Shown here: piece after piece, positions 17,396 to 26,348 of the stretch
How the letters are laid out: the number at the start of each line of letters is the position of its first letter
Numbering within the stretch: the first letter of the stretch is position 1
From: Paucidesulfovibrio gracilis DSM 16080
GTDB taxonomy: Bacteria; Desulfobacterota; Desulfovibrionia; Desulfovibrionales; Desulfovibrionaceae
DNA: 64,000 nucleotides
NCBI RefSeq assembly: GCF_900167125.1
Contig: NZ_FUYC01000008.1
Coordinates: 40,616-104,615, forward strand
Direction of reading: 5' to 3'
Position numbers and translations under genes: made by a program
Notes under the pieces: generated by a model
Told to the model about the DNA's origin: nothing
What the model saw: only the letters and a program-made list of their open reading frames with translations
Database searches by the model: none

Positions 17396-18106
17396 CTATT
17401 TTCCCTGGTTTACCTCTCGGGCCAGGTCGTATTGCAGCACGATCCATTCGCGGTCATCGGCGTCGTGCAACAGGGCCAGGGCGGCCTGTCGCGTGTCGGG
17501 CCGGGCCATACCGAGCAAATCCCGCACATCGGCTGCCTTTTTCAAGGCCTGATGCACTCCGGAACGTTCCAAAAACACGTACACCAACTCCCGCCGCTGC
17601 ATGGCGCGGGTCTCATATTCGGTCATCTGCTTGGAGGCGTACCCCGCATGCGGCGCATTCCGCCACAGGGCCACCAGATCCAGGGTCGGTTCCGAGGACT
17701 GCAGGGCCACCAGTTCAAAACGCTCGTCCAACGCCGCAAACGCCCGCACATACACGGACCGCACAAACGGCGTACGCAGGGAAACACTTCGCAATCCCTG
17801 CTGGTCAAACGCGAAATCCATGTCCCAGCCATGGTCCAGATAGCGCGCCCCGTTCCGGCACACCGCTTCGGAACCGAGTTGTTCCGCGCAGTCAAAGGCT
17901 CCCGGCAACTCCAACACCCGCTCCCGGGGCATGCCCCGGACATAGTTCTCAAACAATATGATTTGGGAATCCGCCCGCCCTGGCAGCGCGGGCCAAAGCA
18001 AGCACACGGCCAGCGCACAAAGCAGCACCCGGGCCGCAGCGGATTTCAGGCAGGGACAACCAGCAGACAAGGGGATCCGCTGTAAGGGACACGGAACCAG
18101 GGCCAT
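17396..18106 (-). CDS. exported protein of unknown function
   Basis: A 236-residue protein with a long N-region and a signal peptide (VLLCALAVCLLWPALPGRA). The mature part begins DSQIILFENYVRGMPRERVLEL and contains FDCAEQLGSEAVCRNG, with two Cys that may pair. I recognise no family. AGGAGG precedes the ATG. It converges with the four-cysteine gene; the stop codons are 3 bp apart and no terminator lies between. Confidence 0.7.
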   Translation of the reverse strand: MALVPCPLQRIPLSAGCPCLKSAAARVLLCALAVCLLWPALPGRADSQIILFENYVRGMPRERVLELPGAFDCAEQLGSEAVCRNGARYLDHGWDMDFAFDQQGLRSVSLRTPFVRSVYVRAFAALDERFELVALQSSEPTLDLVALWRNAPHAGYASKQMTEYETRAMQRRELVYVFLERSGVHQALKKAADVRDLLGMARPDTRQAALALLHDADDREWIVLQYDLAREVNQGK

Positions 18107-18396
18107 TGGAACCTCCTGGATGTTGAGCCGGGCAATGGGGCATGTGCTCGTGCAAAATCCGTTTTCAACAGTACGGTATAGATAAATACGCGTTCCCGCG
18201 GGGCGCGTCCAGTGGTCAACCCCTGCAATGTATTCGACAAGAGCCTGCCCATTCTGGTACCAATGGATCAGGGCGTCCGAGGGTTTGCCGCAGGAAGCGG
18301 CCCTGGCCCGAAGCCCGGATCATGGTTTCCATGCCCGAGGTTATGTCCAAAGGCGATCACACGGCCCGGCACCACTGGCCGAGATACGGAGGAACA

Positions 18397-18954
18397 ATGC
18401 GCCATTTTATGCTTTGCGCCGCTTTGCTGGCGGCTTTGTCCCTGCTCGCGGGCTGCACCGTGGAACAGGGCGGAACCGAAGATCCCAAAGACTTTTCGCA
18501 GGTGGAGGGGTTGGAGCAGCCCAACCTGGATGCCGAAACAGTGCAATCTCCCGACCTCACGGAAGATGCGGCTGCCGTGCTTCCCGAAGCATCCTCCCAA
18601 GTGGACACCCTGAAAACCGAGGTGGCCACCCTGACCGAACGGCTGAACACCCTGGAAGCCCGCCTGGAAAAACAGGCCCGCCGCATCGACCAACTCACGG
18701 GCCGAACCCAGGAGCCGAAAATGCAGGGCGATGCCGAGGGGCAAACCCCGCTCATCGACCTTGGCGACGACAAAGCCTTTGAGGAACAGGTGGTTCGCGA
18801 AGGTCTCGAACAAATCGTAAACATGTCCAGACTGTTGCTGGATAAAATGGAATATGAAATGAATCAGGAGCTGGGCGGCGCCCTTCAGGAGACGCCCGCT
18901 GCCGAATCCCCGGACCAGGGGACAATGGATCGGCCTGCTGAAAACCAACAATAA
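18397..18954 (+). CDS. coiled-coil lipoprotein
   Basis: A 185-residue protein with a lipoprotein signal (LCAALLAALSLLAGC, lipobox LAGC). An acidic stretch is followed by a coiled coil at residues about 65-108 (VDTLKTEVATLTERLNTLEARLEKQ). Near the end are hydrophobic heptads (EGLEQIVNMSRLLLDKMEYEMNQ). ACGGAGGA precedes the ATG at 18397. No family is recognised; it may act as a membrane-linked structural or assembly factor. Confidence 0.75.
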   Translation: MRHFMLCAALLAALSLLAGCTVEQGGTEDPKDFSQVEGLEQPNLDAETVQSPDLTEDAAAVLPEASSQVDTLKTEVATLTERLNTLEARLEKQARRIDQLTGRTQEPKMQGDAEGQTPLIDLGDDKAFEEQVVREGLEQIVNMSRLLLDKMEYEMNQELGGALQETPAAESPDQGTMDRPAENQQ

Positions 18955-19041
18955 CTGTGTTCGTGCGTGGACCAGGGACCGTTTTCCAGCGGTTCTGGTC
19001 CGCGCACGGCCTGTCCCGCCAGTCTTTCGCCTTTTCCCGCC

Positions 19042-19887
19042 TTACCGGGCCAGGTGGTTCACCGCTTCCGTGGCCTCTCGCATATAGGCCTCCACAATGG
19101 CATCAATCTCTCCGGTTTCGCGAAGCCGCCGCAACTCGGTGTTGAACCGCGCCACAAAATCCCGGGCCTCGGCTCGACGGGCAGAAAACCCGATGTGTCC
19201 GGCATAACGGGCCACTTCGGAAATTTCACGCACGCCCTTGATGCGGGCGCTTCCTTCCTGTGTTGCAATCTCGTGGAGCGTCCAGATAATGGAACGACGG
19301 TCGTTGATGTAACAATCCACACGCCCCAGCAGCATGCGTTCAATATTGCGCCGGGTTCCGGGTACGGGATCCACGCTGACGCGACCCTGTTGCACGGCCC
19401 GCTGGAACGGCCGGGCCACCACGTGAAAACCGGTATTCAGGCCGAAGGTGACGCCGTCATAATCCTTTGGGAACGCGGCTCCCGGCTCCATGCCAGCGTC
19501 ATCGCGACACCAGGCGACCGTGATCTCCTCCAGAATCGGATCGGAATAGGGAGCCAGATAGGGCCGCTCCTCATACCCCAGATAGGGCGGGACAACCCCT
19601 AAAGCCCGGCCCTGCTCCACCATGCGCAGGGCGCGTTTCCAGGGATAGAGGCGTACCTCCACGTCATATTCGGGCATGGCCGCGAACACGCGCTCCAATA
19701 TCCGGTGGTATATTCCCTGGTTGCTTCCATTCTCCAGGTACGAGTACGGCGGGTAGTCATCATCACCGACAATGAGAACAGACTGCTTCGCCTGGACCAC
19801 GGAACACAACAGCATCCAGGACAATATCCCGGTCGCCGCGGCAAGCCGCATGGAAAAACGGGCGGCAACGCCCTGTCGCGTGCTCAT
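19042..19887 (-). CDS. periplasmic solute-binding protein, SBP_bac_3 type
   Basis: A 281-residue protein of the amino-acid-type extracellular binding family, with a signal peptide (ILSWMLLCSVVQA). It keeps the family layout: DDDYPPYSYLENG at the N-lobe, YPWKRALRMVEQGRA, and the late hinge helix RFNTELRRLRETGEIDAIVEAY. The ligand-binding Arg motif of true amino-acid receptors is not obvious. Such orphan SBPs in this group may be sensors rather than ABC components. GGGGGA lies before ATG 19887; frames open further upstream lack a ribosome site. No permease genes are adjacent. Confidence 0.82.
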   Translation of the reverse strand: MSTRQGVAARFSMRLAAATGILSWMLLCSVVQAKQSVLIVGDDDYPPYSYLENGSNQGIYHRILERVFAAMPEYDVEVRLYPWKRALRMVEQGRALGVVPPYLGYEERPYLAPYSDPILEEITVAWCRDDAGMEPGAAFPKDYDGVTFGLNTGFHVVARPFQRAVQQGRVSVDPVPGTRRNIERMLLGRVDCYINDRRSIIWTLHEIATQEGSARIKGVREISEVARYAGHIGFSARRAEARDFVARFNTELRRLRETGEIDAIVEAYMREATEAVNHLAR

Positions 19888-20118
19888 GCGCTGATCCCCC
19901 TTCCCCTTGTGGTACCACAAAAGAATGTTCGTCTGAAGTCCGTAATCGTTCCATGTTGCTGCTTTGCCGTGGCTGCGGACCATTCAACCACATTTTCTTG
20001 TGTATGCGAAAAAAAAGCCCGCAGCGTTCCTCCACATGGAAAGAAAACCCTGCGAGCCGTTTCCCCCGCTTCGGGCGGAGAAAGTCGGTCAGGCCAATGG
20101 CCGCCTTTGGTCCATTTC

Positions 20119-20520
20119 TCAGGACTGTTCCTGGGGCAACACGTAGAGGGGCAACCCCTTGACCAGGCGTTGTTCCCCATCCTGCGTCACGGAAAGATTG
20201 ATGGTATGCCGCCCTTCCTGGGACACGTTCAACCCCGGAAGCTGGAAATTGACCTTGTGCAGAGTGGCTCCTGTGGGTTGCACCTGATTGCTGCCCAGGT
20301 CGGTTTCTGTGCCGTCCGGCGCCACCAGGCTCAGTCCGATGGTGAACCCGCTGCTGTTCGGGCCGGTCTCCCAAAGGGTGACGATAAAGCAGGACGGCAC
20401 TGTGGCGGGCAGGCTGGGAACGGTGCCGTGTTCAAAAGCTCGGATAAAGGACGCGGAACCGGATTCGCGGTCCACAATCACATCCCGGCAAAGCAACGCG
20501 TATACGAGTTCGGGAAACAT
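20119..20520 (-). CDS. small protein resembling DUF6941
   Basis: A 133-residue protein beginning MFPELVYALLCRDVIVDRES, the kind of opening found in the DUF6941 family (small predicted beta-sandwich proteins). Beta-rich segments such as NFQLPGLNVSQEGRHTINL follow. AAGGAG lies before ATG 20520. It is 19 bp downstream of the aldolase gene on the same strand, so it is probably co-transcribed with it. Function unknown; the family match is from memory. Confidence 0.55.
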   Translation of the reverse strand: MFPELVYALLCRDVIVDRESGSASFIRAFEHGTVPSLPATVPSCFIVTLWETGPNSSGFTIGLSLVAPDGTETDLGSNQVQPTGATLHKVNFQLPGLNVSQEGRHTINLSVTQDGEQRLVKGLPLYVLPQEQS

Positions 20521-20539
20521 GGCTCTCCTTGGTTTCCGG

Positions 20540-21337
20540 TCAGTTTTCCAGAAGGCGCATGGCTTCGTCAACCGAACCGTTCTCATGCACGATGTGGTGC
20601 AGCGCACGTACCAGTCCGGTGGGGTCGTCATGCTGGAACACATTGCGTCCCACGGAAAGGCCGGCTCCTCCGGCCATCAGGGAATTCTTGACCATTTCCA
20701 GAAGATCCTGCGTGGAATCCAGCTTTTCCCCGCCGGCAATGACCACCGGTACGCAGCAGCTCTCCGTCACATGGGCAAACGATTCCACGGAACCCGTATA
20801 ATTGACCTTGACGATGTCCGCGCCCAGTTCCATGCCCACACGGGCGCAATGGGCCACAACCTCAGGCTCGTACTCGTTGCGGATCTTGGGTCCGCGGGCA
20901 TAGACCATGGCCAGCAGAGGGATGCCCCAATAGTCGGCGCGTTCTGCGGTGCTTCCCAGGTGTTCCAACATCACGGACTCGTTCTCGTCCCCGATGTTCA
21001 CATGCACGCTCACGCCGTCCGCGCCCATGCGCAGCGCTTCTTCCACGGTGGTGACCAAGGCCTTGCGGTTGGGAAAGGGAGAAAGACTGGTGCTGGCGGA
21101 AAGATGTACGATCAGTCCGAAGTCCCGTCCCTCGGACCGATGCCCGCAGGCCACGCATCCCTTATGGACCAGCCCGGCGTTGGCTCCGCCGTTGACCAAC
21201 CGGGTGACCATTTCCCGGATGTCTTCCAGTCCCTGAATCGGTCCCACGGTCACGCCGTGGTCCATAGGCACCACGATGGTGCGGCGGGTGTTGCGGTTGA
21301 AGATCCGATCCAGCCTGAGGGCTTTTCCGGTGTTCAT
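20540..21337 (-). CDS. 2-amino-3,7-dideoxy-D-threo-hept-6-ulosonate synthase / class I aldolase family
   Basis: A 265-residue class I (Schiff-base) aldolase of the archaeal type (MJ0400-like). The family makes the first intermediate of the alternative route to 3-dehydroquinate for aromatic amino acids, known in methanogens and predicted in Desulfovibrio. [12 protein letters not shown] near residue 25 supplies the proton-transfer Asp/His, and [11 protein letters not shown] holds the Schiff-base Lys (about residue 178). [11 protein letters not shown] and [13 protein letters not shown] form the phosphate site. The partner 3-dehydroquinate synthase II gene, often adjacent, is not here. A plain fructose-bisphosphate aldolase function is the alternative. 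Confidence 0.85.
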   Translation of the reverse strand: MNTGKALRLDRIFNRNTRRTIVVPMDHGVTVGPIQGLEDIREMVTRLVNGGANAGLVHKGCVACGHRSEGRDFGLIVHLSASTSLSPFPNRKALVTTVEEALRMGADGVSVHVNIGDENESVMLEHLGSTAERADYWGIPLLAMVYARGPKIRNEYEPEVVAHCARVGMELGADIVKVNYTGSVESFAHVTESCCVPVVIAGGEKLDSTQDLLEMVKNSLMAGGAGLSVGRNVFQHDDPTGLVRALHHIVHENGSVDEAMRLLEN

Positions 21338-21423
21338 GGCGGCGCTCCTTTTCGGGTAATAATGACCAGGTGGTCACCCGGAAGTGATACCGCAAAACAA
21401 CGCGGTGCGCCAGGGGCGGAAGG

Positions 21424-22173
21424 TTACTTTCTCGTCATATCGCTCCAGGCCCAGACCACCTTGCCCACAATGGCGCGGGTGATGTCGTCGTCGTAATCGC
21501 GGGCCAGGCGATAGACCATGGGCGGAAAATCCCGGCTGTTGTCGGAATAAAAGATCAATTCGATGTCCTCGGAGGTTTTGTGGGTGGACACGCGCTTGAC
21601 CATGGCTCCGGCGTCGTCGCCGCCCGGCTCGGTGACCAGCATGATCTTCCCCGCGGGAACGGGATCCCGTTCATTGCGGTCCACAAGCACGATGTCGCCG
21701 GGGTGCAGGGTGGGAATCATGGAGAGTTCATTTTTGCCGATCTGCACGGCCACCATGTTGGACCGAAAGCGCACGGCCTCGTGATGCCGCCAGACCAGCA
21801 CCCAGCCGTCGATCTTATCTTCGGGGATCAGGCCCGGTCCCGCGGCCACGGGCGAGGCAGCCAGAGGGACGGCGATGTAATCCTCGGAATCCGGCGGCGG
21901 AGCTTCCCGGCCCACCTGGGAGCGCTCCGGAACCACGAAACAGACTTCCCGCGTCGCATCGTCCGGGTCATCGGGAAACGCCAGCCGCGCCCCCAGCCGG
22001 TCCAAAATGCGCCCCAGGGAGTCCACGGTCAGCCCCCGCTCTCCGGAAAGAAACCGGTTCAATTGGGACGGATCCACCTCCAGAGCATCGGCCATACGCT
22101 TCTTGTTGGGAAACGGCTTGCCCTTGCCCACCAGTTCCTTCAATCGATTTCGCAGCTCATCGGTGAACGCCAT
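21424..22173 (-). CDS. CI-like repressor with S24 peptidase domain
   Basis: A 249-residue phage-type repressor. An N-terminal HTH covers residues about 20-60 (NKKRMADALEVDPSQLNRFL, then SGERGLTVDSLGRIL). The C-terminal S24/LexA-like domain has NELSMIPTLHPGDIVLVDRN with the Ser nucleophile and GAMVKRVSTHK with the Lys of the Ser/Lys dyad, so DNA-damage-induced self-cleavage is possible. It is divergent from the DUF5675-like gene across a promoter region with several TGTCAA half-sites, and probably represses itself and the divergent genes. A wider role over the dispersed phage modules is inferred from the shared half-site. Confidence 0.88.
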   Translation of the reverse strand: MAFTDELRNRLKELVGKGKPFPNKKRMADALEVDPSQLNRFLSGERGLTVDSLGRILDRLGARLAFPDDPDDATREVCFVVPERSQVGREAPPPDSEDYIAVPLAASPVAAGPGLIPEDKIDGWVLVWRHHEAVRFRSNMVAVQIGKNELSMIPTLHPGDIVLVDRNERDPVPAGKIMLVTEPGGDDAGAMVKRVSTHKTSEDIELIFYSDNSRDFPPMVYRLARDYDDDITRAIVGKVVWAWSDMTRK

Positions 22174-22235
22174 GCCCCCTCCGGATTGGATTTCCGCTCA
22201 TTTTGCATAATGGAGCATACCCGCGGGCTTGGCTC

Positions 22236-22283
22236 TTTGTCTAATGCTTTCTGACAAAATTATTTGACACTACGTTTGTCAAA
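22236..22283. promoter_or_regulatory. candidate repressor operators (two dyads)
   Basis: Two inverted repeats lie between the divergent repressor and DUF5675-like genes: TTTGTC (22236) with GACAAA (22253), and ATTTGAC (22262) with GTCAAAT (22277). The second lies across the -35 and spacer of the rightward promoter, so a bound repressor would block it. Confidence 0.6.
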
Positions 22284-22293
22284 TCGCTATAAC
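22264..22293 (+). promoter_or_regulatory. sigma-70-type promoter for the DUF5675-like gene
   Basis: TTGACA (22264-22269), an 18-bp spacer and TATAAC (22288-22293). It reads toward the gene at 22404 and overlaps the second candidate operator. Confidence 0.6.
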
Positions 22294-22403
22294 GTATCCC
22301 GGGGCCGAGAACGGCGCGCTCCTGTCCCGGAGCACGCCAACCGTCACAGGTTCTGCCGATATCTATCGGATTTTTTGTTAAAAAGAGCAACAAAGGAGGA
22401 TAC

Positions 22404-22820
22404 ATGCATTCTCAGGTGGAAATCGTTCGCCTGGAGGACTCCACCAACGGCACCTTGGGCGCGCTCCGCGTGCGGGGGCTGGTGCTGTGCTGCACGTTGG
22501 AGCCGCCATCTTTGGACAATCGGCAATTTGTTTCCAGCATACCCGCGGGAGAATACCATTGCCAACGGACACACTCCCAGCGCTTCGGCAACACCTTCGA
22601 GGTTCGCAACGTTCCGGGACGGAGCCGGATTTTGTTTCACCCCGGCAATACCGTGGAAGACACCAGCGGATGCGTGCTGCTCGGGCGGCATTTCGGTTCC
22701 CTGCAAGGGCGGCGGGCCGTGCTGCGCTCCCGGGATGCCTGCCGGGATTTTCTTCATCAATTCCAAGGATGCGAATCCTTTTGGCTGCACATCCATCCCG
22801 TGACGGAGTGCCGCGCATGA
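22404..22820 (+). CDS. phage-associated DUF5675-like protein
   Basis: A 138-residue protein. Its opening (VEIVRLEDSTNGTLGALRV then LCCTLEPP), the IPAGEYHC motif and the central RILFHPGNTVEDTSGCVLLG match the DUF5675 family, which is common in prophages and integrated elements and may be linked to lysis or cell-wall work. CAAAGGAGGATAC precedes the ATG. It is divergent from the repressor and its stop overlaps the start of the HTH gene (ATGA). Confidence 0.7.
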   Translation: MHSQVEIVRLEDSTNGTLGALRVRGLVLCCTLEPPSLDNRQFVSSIPAGEYHCQRTHSQRFGNTFEVRNVPGRSRILFHPGNTVEDTSGCVLLGRHFGSLQGRRAVLRSRDACRDFLHQFQGCESFWLHIHPVTECRA

Positions 22821-23044
22821 ACGACCGGATCTGCATCAAGGGGGCCAAGGCCATTTGCATGGCCGTGGGGGAGAACCCCAAGGAAATCGTGCGGCTGGTA
22901 CGCGAGCAGGGACTGCCCGCCTGGAAGCGCGAAAACCGCGGCACGTGGCGCGCCCTGCCCGAGGATCTGCTCATGTGGATGCGCCTCCAGCGCAACCGGC
23001 ATCTGGATGTGGCGGGCACGTGCGGACGAAAATTTGATATGTGA
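22817..23044 (+). CDS. small helix-turn-helix protein
   Basis: A 75-residue protein with IKGAKAICMAVGENPKEIV and LVREQGLPAWKRENRGTW, the layout of excisionase/MerR-like or phage HTH domains that read a helix plus wing. The C-terminal part is basic (RLQRNRHLDV). Its ATG overlaps the previous stop, so translation is coupled. It probably binds DNA; as a partner to the repressor it could be an antirepressor, a Cox-like switch or an activator. None of these is shown by sequence alone. Confidence 0.6.
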   Translation: MNDRICIKGAKAICMAVGENPKEIVRLVREQGLPAWKRENRGTWRALPEDLLMWMRLQRNRHLDVAGTCGRKFDM

Positions 23045-23082
23045 CAAAAAAACGGGACGAAAGCATTCGTCCCGTTTTTTGT
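23045..23082. terminator. bidirectional terminator
   Basis: A long stem (AAAAAACGGGACGAA with TTCGTCCCGTTTTTT) around a short loop directly after the HTH gene. It also serves the opposite-strand cheB gene, whose stop lies 20 bp away. Confidence 0.9.
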
Positions 23083-23102
23083 TTCCCCTGCCTACGGAAG
23101 CG

Positions 23103-24188
23103 TCAGTCCCAGCCCGACAAGGCCCGGCGCACCATTTCCGATGAAATGGACCCCAACGGCAGCACCTCCCGAACCCCACCCAGGCGAATGGCTTCCTTGG
23201 GCATGCCAAAAACCACGGAGGTGGCTTCATCCTGAGCAATGGTCCAGCCGCCCGCTTCGAACAGCTCTTTCATGCCCTTGGCGCCGTCGTCGCCCATGCC
23301 CGTCATAATGGCGCCCACCGCGTTCTTGCCCGCATACTGGGCCGCGGAACGGAACAACACGTCCACGGAGGGACGGTGCCGGGAGACCAACGGACCATCC
23401 TTGACCTGCACATAGTACCGCGCGCCCGCCCGTTTGAGCAGCATGTGCTTGTTGCCCGGAGCAATGAGCGCCTGGCCGCGCAGCATGGTGTCGTTGTCTT
23501 GGGCTTCCTTGACCGTAATGCGACAAATCTGGTTCAGCCGCTCGGAGAAACGGGCGGTAAAGCCTTCCGGCATATGCTGCACAATGGCCACGGCCGGGCA
23601 GCCCAGGGGCAAGGATTGCAAAAATTGGGACAGCGCCTCGGTGCCGCCCGTGGACGCGCCCACCACAAGCATCTTCTCCGTGGTGGAGATGGTGTAGCCC
23701 TTGCCCTTGGCAATGACCACGTCCGCATCCAGCTTGGGCCGGACCTTGGCCTCCGCGGCAGTGAAGATTTCCTTTTTCCGAGGTTGGACGCGGGCAGCGG
23801 CCTTGACCGCATCGCAGAGCCGGATGCGCGATTCCTCGAGGAATTTCTTGGTCCCCACCTTGGGTTTGGTTACGATTTCCACGGCGCCGTATTCCAACGC
23901 CTTGAGCGCGTTGTCACTGCCGGATTCGGCCATGGAAGAACAAATGATCACGGGGATGGGATGCTGGGACATGATCTTGCGCAGAAAGGTCAGCCCGTCC
24001 ATGCGCGGCATCTCGATATCCAGGGTGATCACATCCGGGATCGACCGGCGCAGTTTGTCCGCAGCGACATACGGATCCGCGGCCGTGGCCATGACCTGAA
24101 TCTGGGGATCGGATTCCAGAATATCGGTCATGGTCTGACGCACCAGCGCCTGATCATCCACAACAAGAACTTGTATTTTTCTAGTCAT
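23103..24188 (-). CDS. cheB: protein-glutamate methylesterase CheB
   Basis: A 361-residue chemotaxis response regulator/methylesterase that demethylates receptor glutamates. The REC domain has [10 protein letters not shown] and the phospho-acceptor Asp in [14 protein letters not shown] linker follows, then the CheB catalytic domain with [10 protein letters not shown] (Ser nucleophile), [17 protein letters not shown] (His) and [12 protein letters not shown] (Asp). ATG 24188 is chosen because it opens the REC domain; the frame stays open upstream without a ribosome site. It is not next to cheR or cheA here. Confidence 0.95.
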   Translation of the reverse strand: MTRKIQVLVVDDQALVRQTMTDILESDPQIQVMATAADPYVAADKLRRSIPDVITLDIEMPRMDGLTFLRKIMSQHPIPVIICSSMAESGSDNALKALEYGAVEIVTKPKVGTKKFLEESRIRLCDAVKAAARVQPRKKEIFTAAEAKVRPKLDADVVIAKGKGYTISTTEKMLVVGASTGGTEALSQFLQSLPLGCPAVAIVQHMPEGFTARFSERLNQICRITVKEAQDNDTMLRGQALIAPGNKHMLLKRAGARYYVQVKDGPLVSRHRPSVDVLFRSAAQYAGKNAVGAIMTGMGDDGAKGMKELFEAGGWTIAQDEATSVVFGMPKEAIRLGGVREVLPLGSISSEMVRRALSGWD

Positions 24189-24271
24189 TGATATGCCCTG
24201 TCCTGAGGAACAGTTTTGACGATCCAGGCATAATGGAGCAAAAAAAGGAAGTACGCAAGCGGAGTATGCGC

Positions 24272-24574
24272 TCAACGACGGGGCTTCATGGAAACTATAA
24301 TATCCGTGGCCGCTTCTTCGATTTTCCGGGTCAGGGTTTTATAGCCCTGCCGGGAAAAACGCAGGCTCACCGTGCCGGACCGGGAGATGCGCAGACGAAA
24401 CCTGCCGTCCCCCGCCGTGACGGTGGACTCGCCTGTTTCCACGGATTCCACCCGCACGCCGGAAAGCGGACCCGAGGAATCCACCACCAGGCCGGACACC
24501 GGTCCCCGCGCCCATGTCGGCGCTGCCAGCGCCAACACCAGCATCAAACTTAAAAGCGTGTGTCGTACCTGCAC
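24272..24574 (-). CDS. exported carboxypeptidase-regulatory-like domain protein
   Basis: About 100 residues: a signal peptide ([16 protein letters not shown]) and one CarboxypepD_reg-like beta-sandwich ([19 protein letters not shown], then GDGRFRLRI and RFSRQGYKT). Such domains are often binding or stalk modules. I favour the GTG at 24574, which has GAGG five bases upstream; an ATG at 24622 lacks a ribosome site. It lies upstream of cheB on the same strand with an 83-bp gap. Confidence 0.65.
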   Translation of the reverse strand: MQVRHTLLSLMLVLALAAPTWARGPVSGLVVDSSGPLSGVRVESVETGESTVTAGDGRFRLRISRSGTVSLRFSRQGYKTLTRKIEEAATDIIVSMKPRR

Positions 24575-24765
24575 AATCACCTCGAACGTTGCGGCAATGC
24601 CGGACTTGTTCCCATCAACCATGCATACACCAAAAGCACGCGCCAGCCAATCCCGTACCCCGGGAGCGCAAGCCCCGCACAGACCAGCCCGCGGGCATGG
24701 TTCACTTTTTCCGATGCTCGCGGTATGTCCCGAAGATCATCAATTCAGCCCATAGGAGTGTCATC

Positions 24766-25359
24766 GTGAAATCCCTTTTCCCGCATTTTCCGAGCCGGGT
24801 CCATGCCGTGGCGCTGCTCCTGCTCCTGGCCCTGGCTGGATGCGCCGGAAGCAGCGTGGTTCCGCTGACCTATCCGGCCAAGCTTTCGGACGTACCCTGG
24901 TGCCGCTGGGACATGACCATCGCCGCGTTCGAGGACCAGCGGCCATCCCCGCAGGTGCTCGGCACACGGGACGAAACCAGCGCATATTCGCCCGGATCGG
25001 ACGTGGGCGACTGGGCCACACGCGCCCTGCTTGAGGAAATGAAAAGCCGGGGTTGTGAATGCGCCTACGCGTCCAGTCTGAAAACCGCGGGCCAAGGCTT
25101 TGTGGCCAGCGGACAGATCCTGGAAATACGTTTGGACAAAGTGGGACTGAGCACCTGGAAAACACAGATGAAAATCCGCTACGTGCTCACCAGGGGCGGC
25201 GACCAGCTCTACGCTGCCACGCACACCGGGGTCGTGGAACGTCCCATTGTGCTCAAGGACGACGCCCCCTCGCAAATCCTGGCCGAAGGCCTGCAGGACA
25301 TCACCACCCAGGCTGTGGAAGCCATGATCGCGGCCATGGAAAAAGAGCAGCCTTTCTAG
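24766..25359 (+). CDS. exported lipoprotein, YajG-like layout
   Basis: A 197-residue protein starting with GTG after TAGGAG, with a lipobox (LLLLALAGC). The mature part has a DQRPSPQVLGTRDETSAY segment and VGDWATRALLEEMKSRGCECAYA, then the beta-strand patterns QGFVASGQILEIRLDKVGLS and MKIRYVLTRGG. This resembles YajG-type and other small outer-membrane lipoproteins that precede a DUF4410-like fold. The assignment is approximate. Confidence 0.7.
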   Translation: MKSLFPHFPSRVHAVALLLLLALAGCAGSSVVPLTYPAKLSDVPWCRWDMTIAAFEDQRPSPQVLGTRDETSAYSPGSDVGDWATRALLEEMKSRGCECAYASSLKTAGQGFVASGQILEIRLDKVGLSTWKTQMKIRYVLTRGGDQLYAATHTGVVERPIVLKDDAPSQILAEGLQDITTQAVEAMIAAMEKEQPF

Positions 25360-25414
25360 CCTGCCGTCAGACACCACCCCGTGTCCCGCCTGTACAGCGG
25401 CGGGACGCGGCGAC

Positions 25415-26269
25415 TCACTCGCAGACCACCCAGCGTCCGTCCTCGGCCCGGAGCATGAAGACCTGGTCCTCCTGCTGCTCCTTGCCGCCGATCACGGGAT
25501 GCGTGCGCACGTAGGATCCGGTCAACCGGACCTCGGCCATGCCGCCTTCCTGACGCACCAGCTCATAGCGCAGCCCCGTAAAATCGTGCTGCACCTTGCT
25601 CCAGTCCACACCCATGGTATCAAATTCCTTTCGGGCGTTTTCCGCCATTTCCACCAATCCGGCACCGCGCATGGCCCGACACATATTGGCTTCCATGGTG
25701 TGTGCATCAATGCGGTAGACCGCCTCGCAAAACGCGCGGGTCACTTCCACGGGCGACGGACCCGAAACAGGTGCCTGCCCGGCCACGGACCCGGAACCCT
25801 CCAGCCAGGCCCGGTATTCGGCCAGCGGCATATTGGCCCGGCTCTGATCCCCGCACATGCGCCACTGACCGTCAATCCGTTGCACGATGATCACGTCGGG
25901 ATCCTCGTCCCATTCCGTACCCGTGGGCATAATAATGGCGTATGGACCCGCAATGCGCACACGGGCCAGGTCGCGGTCCTGCTCCACCAGCGTGTAGACC
26001 ACCTGGGAAAAATCATAGCCGACAGCGTCGTAATCCACACCGGCCCGGCGCAGTTCCTCGATCTGGGAAGCGAAAAAGGTCTTCAGCTCCTCCCGGTCCT
26101 GCTCGGTCATGCAGGCATGGTCCGCCATCATGGCGAAATTGAGCGTGTGGCCGCCCTCATAGACCATACGGGCGGCGTACTCGGGAGTGCCGGGTTCCGG
26201 CGCGGCCCAAGCCGAGGAAACACAAAGAGGGAAAAGCATAAGAAATAAAAAAAGACATTGTCGCGGCAT
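25415..26269 (-). CDS. exported protein with two NTF2-like domains (paralogue family member)
   Basis: A 284-residue protein with a signal peptide (LFLFLMLFPLCVSSAWA) and two copies of an approximately 125-residue domain. In each copy the pattern is G-V-D-(Y/W)-(D/S)-x-V, then a Y-x-L-V strand, a V-R-(I/L)-(A/T)-G segment and a final W-(R/V)-(M/V)-C. The genes at 27546 and 28106 have one copy each, so this is a local gene family. The fold resembles DUF4878/NTF2-like lipoproteins. The conserved end Cys is unusual. Function unknown. Confidence 0.7.
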   Translation of the reverse strand: MPRQCLFLFLMLFPLCVSSAWAAPEPGTPEYAARMVYEGGHTLNFAMMADHACMTEQDREELKTFFASQIEELRRAGVDYDAVGYDFSQVVYTLVEQDRDLARVRIAGPYAIIMPTGTEWDEDPDVIIVQRIDGQWRMCGDQSRANMPLAEYRAWLEGSGSVAGQAPVSGPSPVEVTRAFCEAVYRIDAHTMEANMCRAMRGAGLVEMAENARKEFDTMGVDWSKVQHDFTGLRYELVRQEGGMAEVRLTGSYVRTHPVIGGKEQQEDQVFMLRAEDGRWVVCE

Positions 26270-26348
26270 GACCTTCTCCGGTTGCGGTTACCTGTGCCAA
26301 GCTATACGCATGCCGTCGCTTCGGGGTCAACCGACTTCCAACTCCGCC

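Noticed and set aside
20288..21496. Long open frame on the plus strand opposite the aldolase gene
   Set aside because: It is the mirror of a well-recognised aldolase; the product is His/Gly-rich and matches no family.
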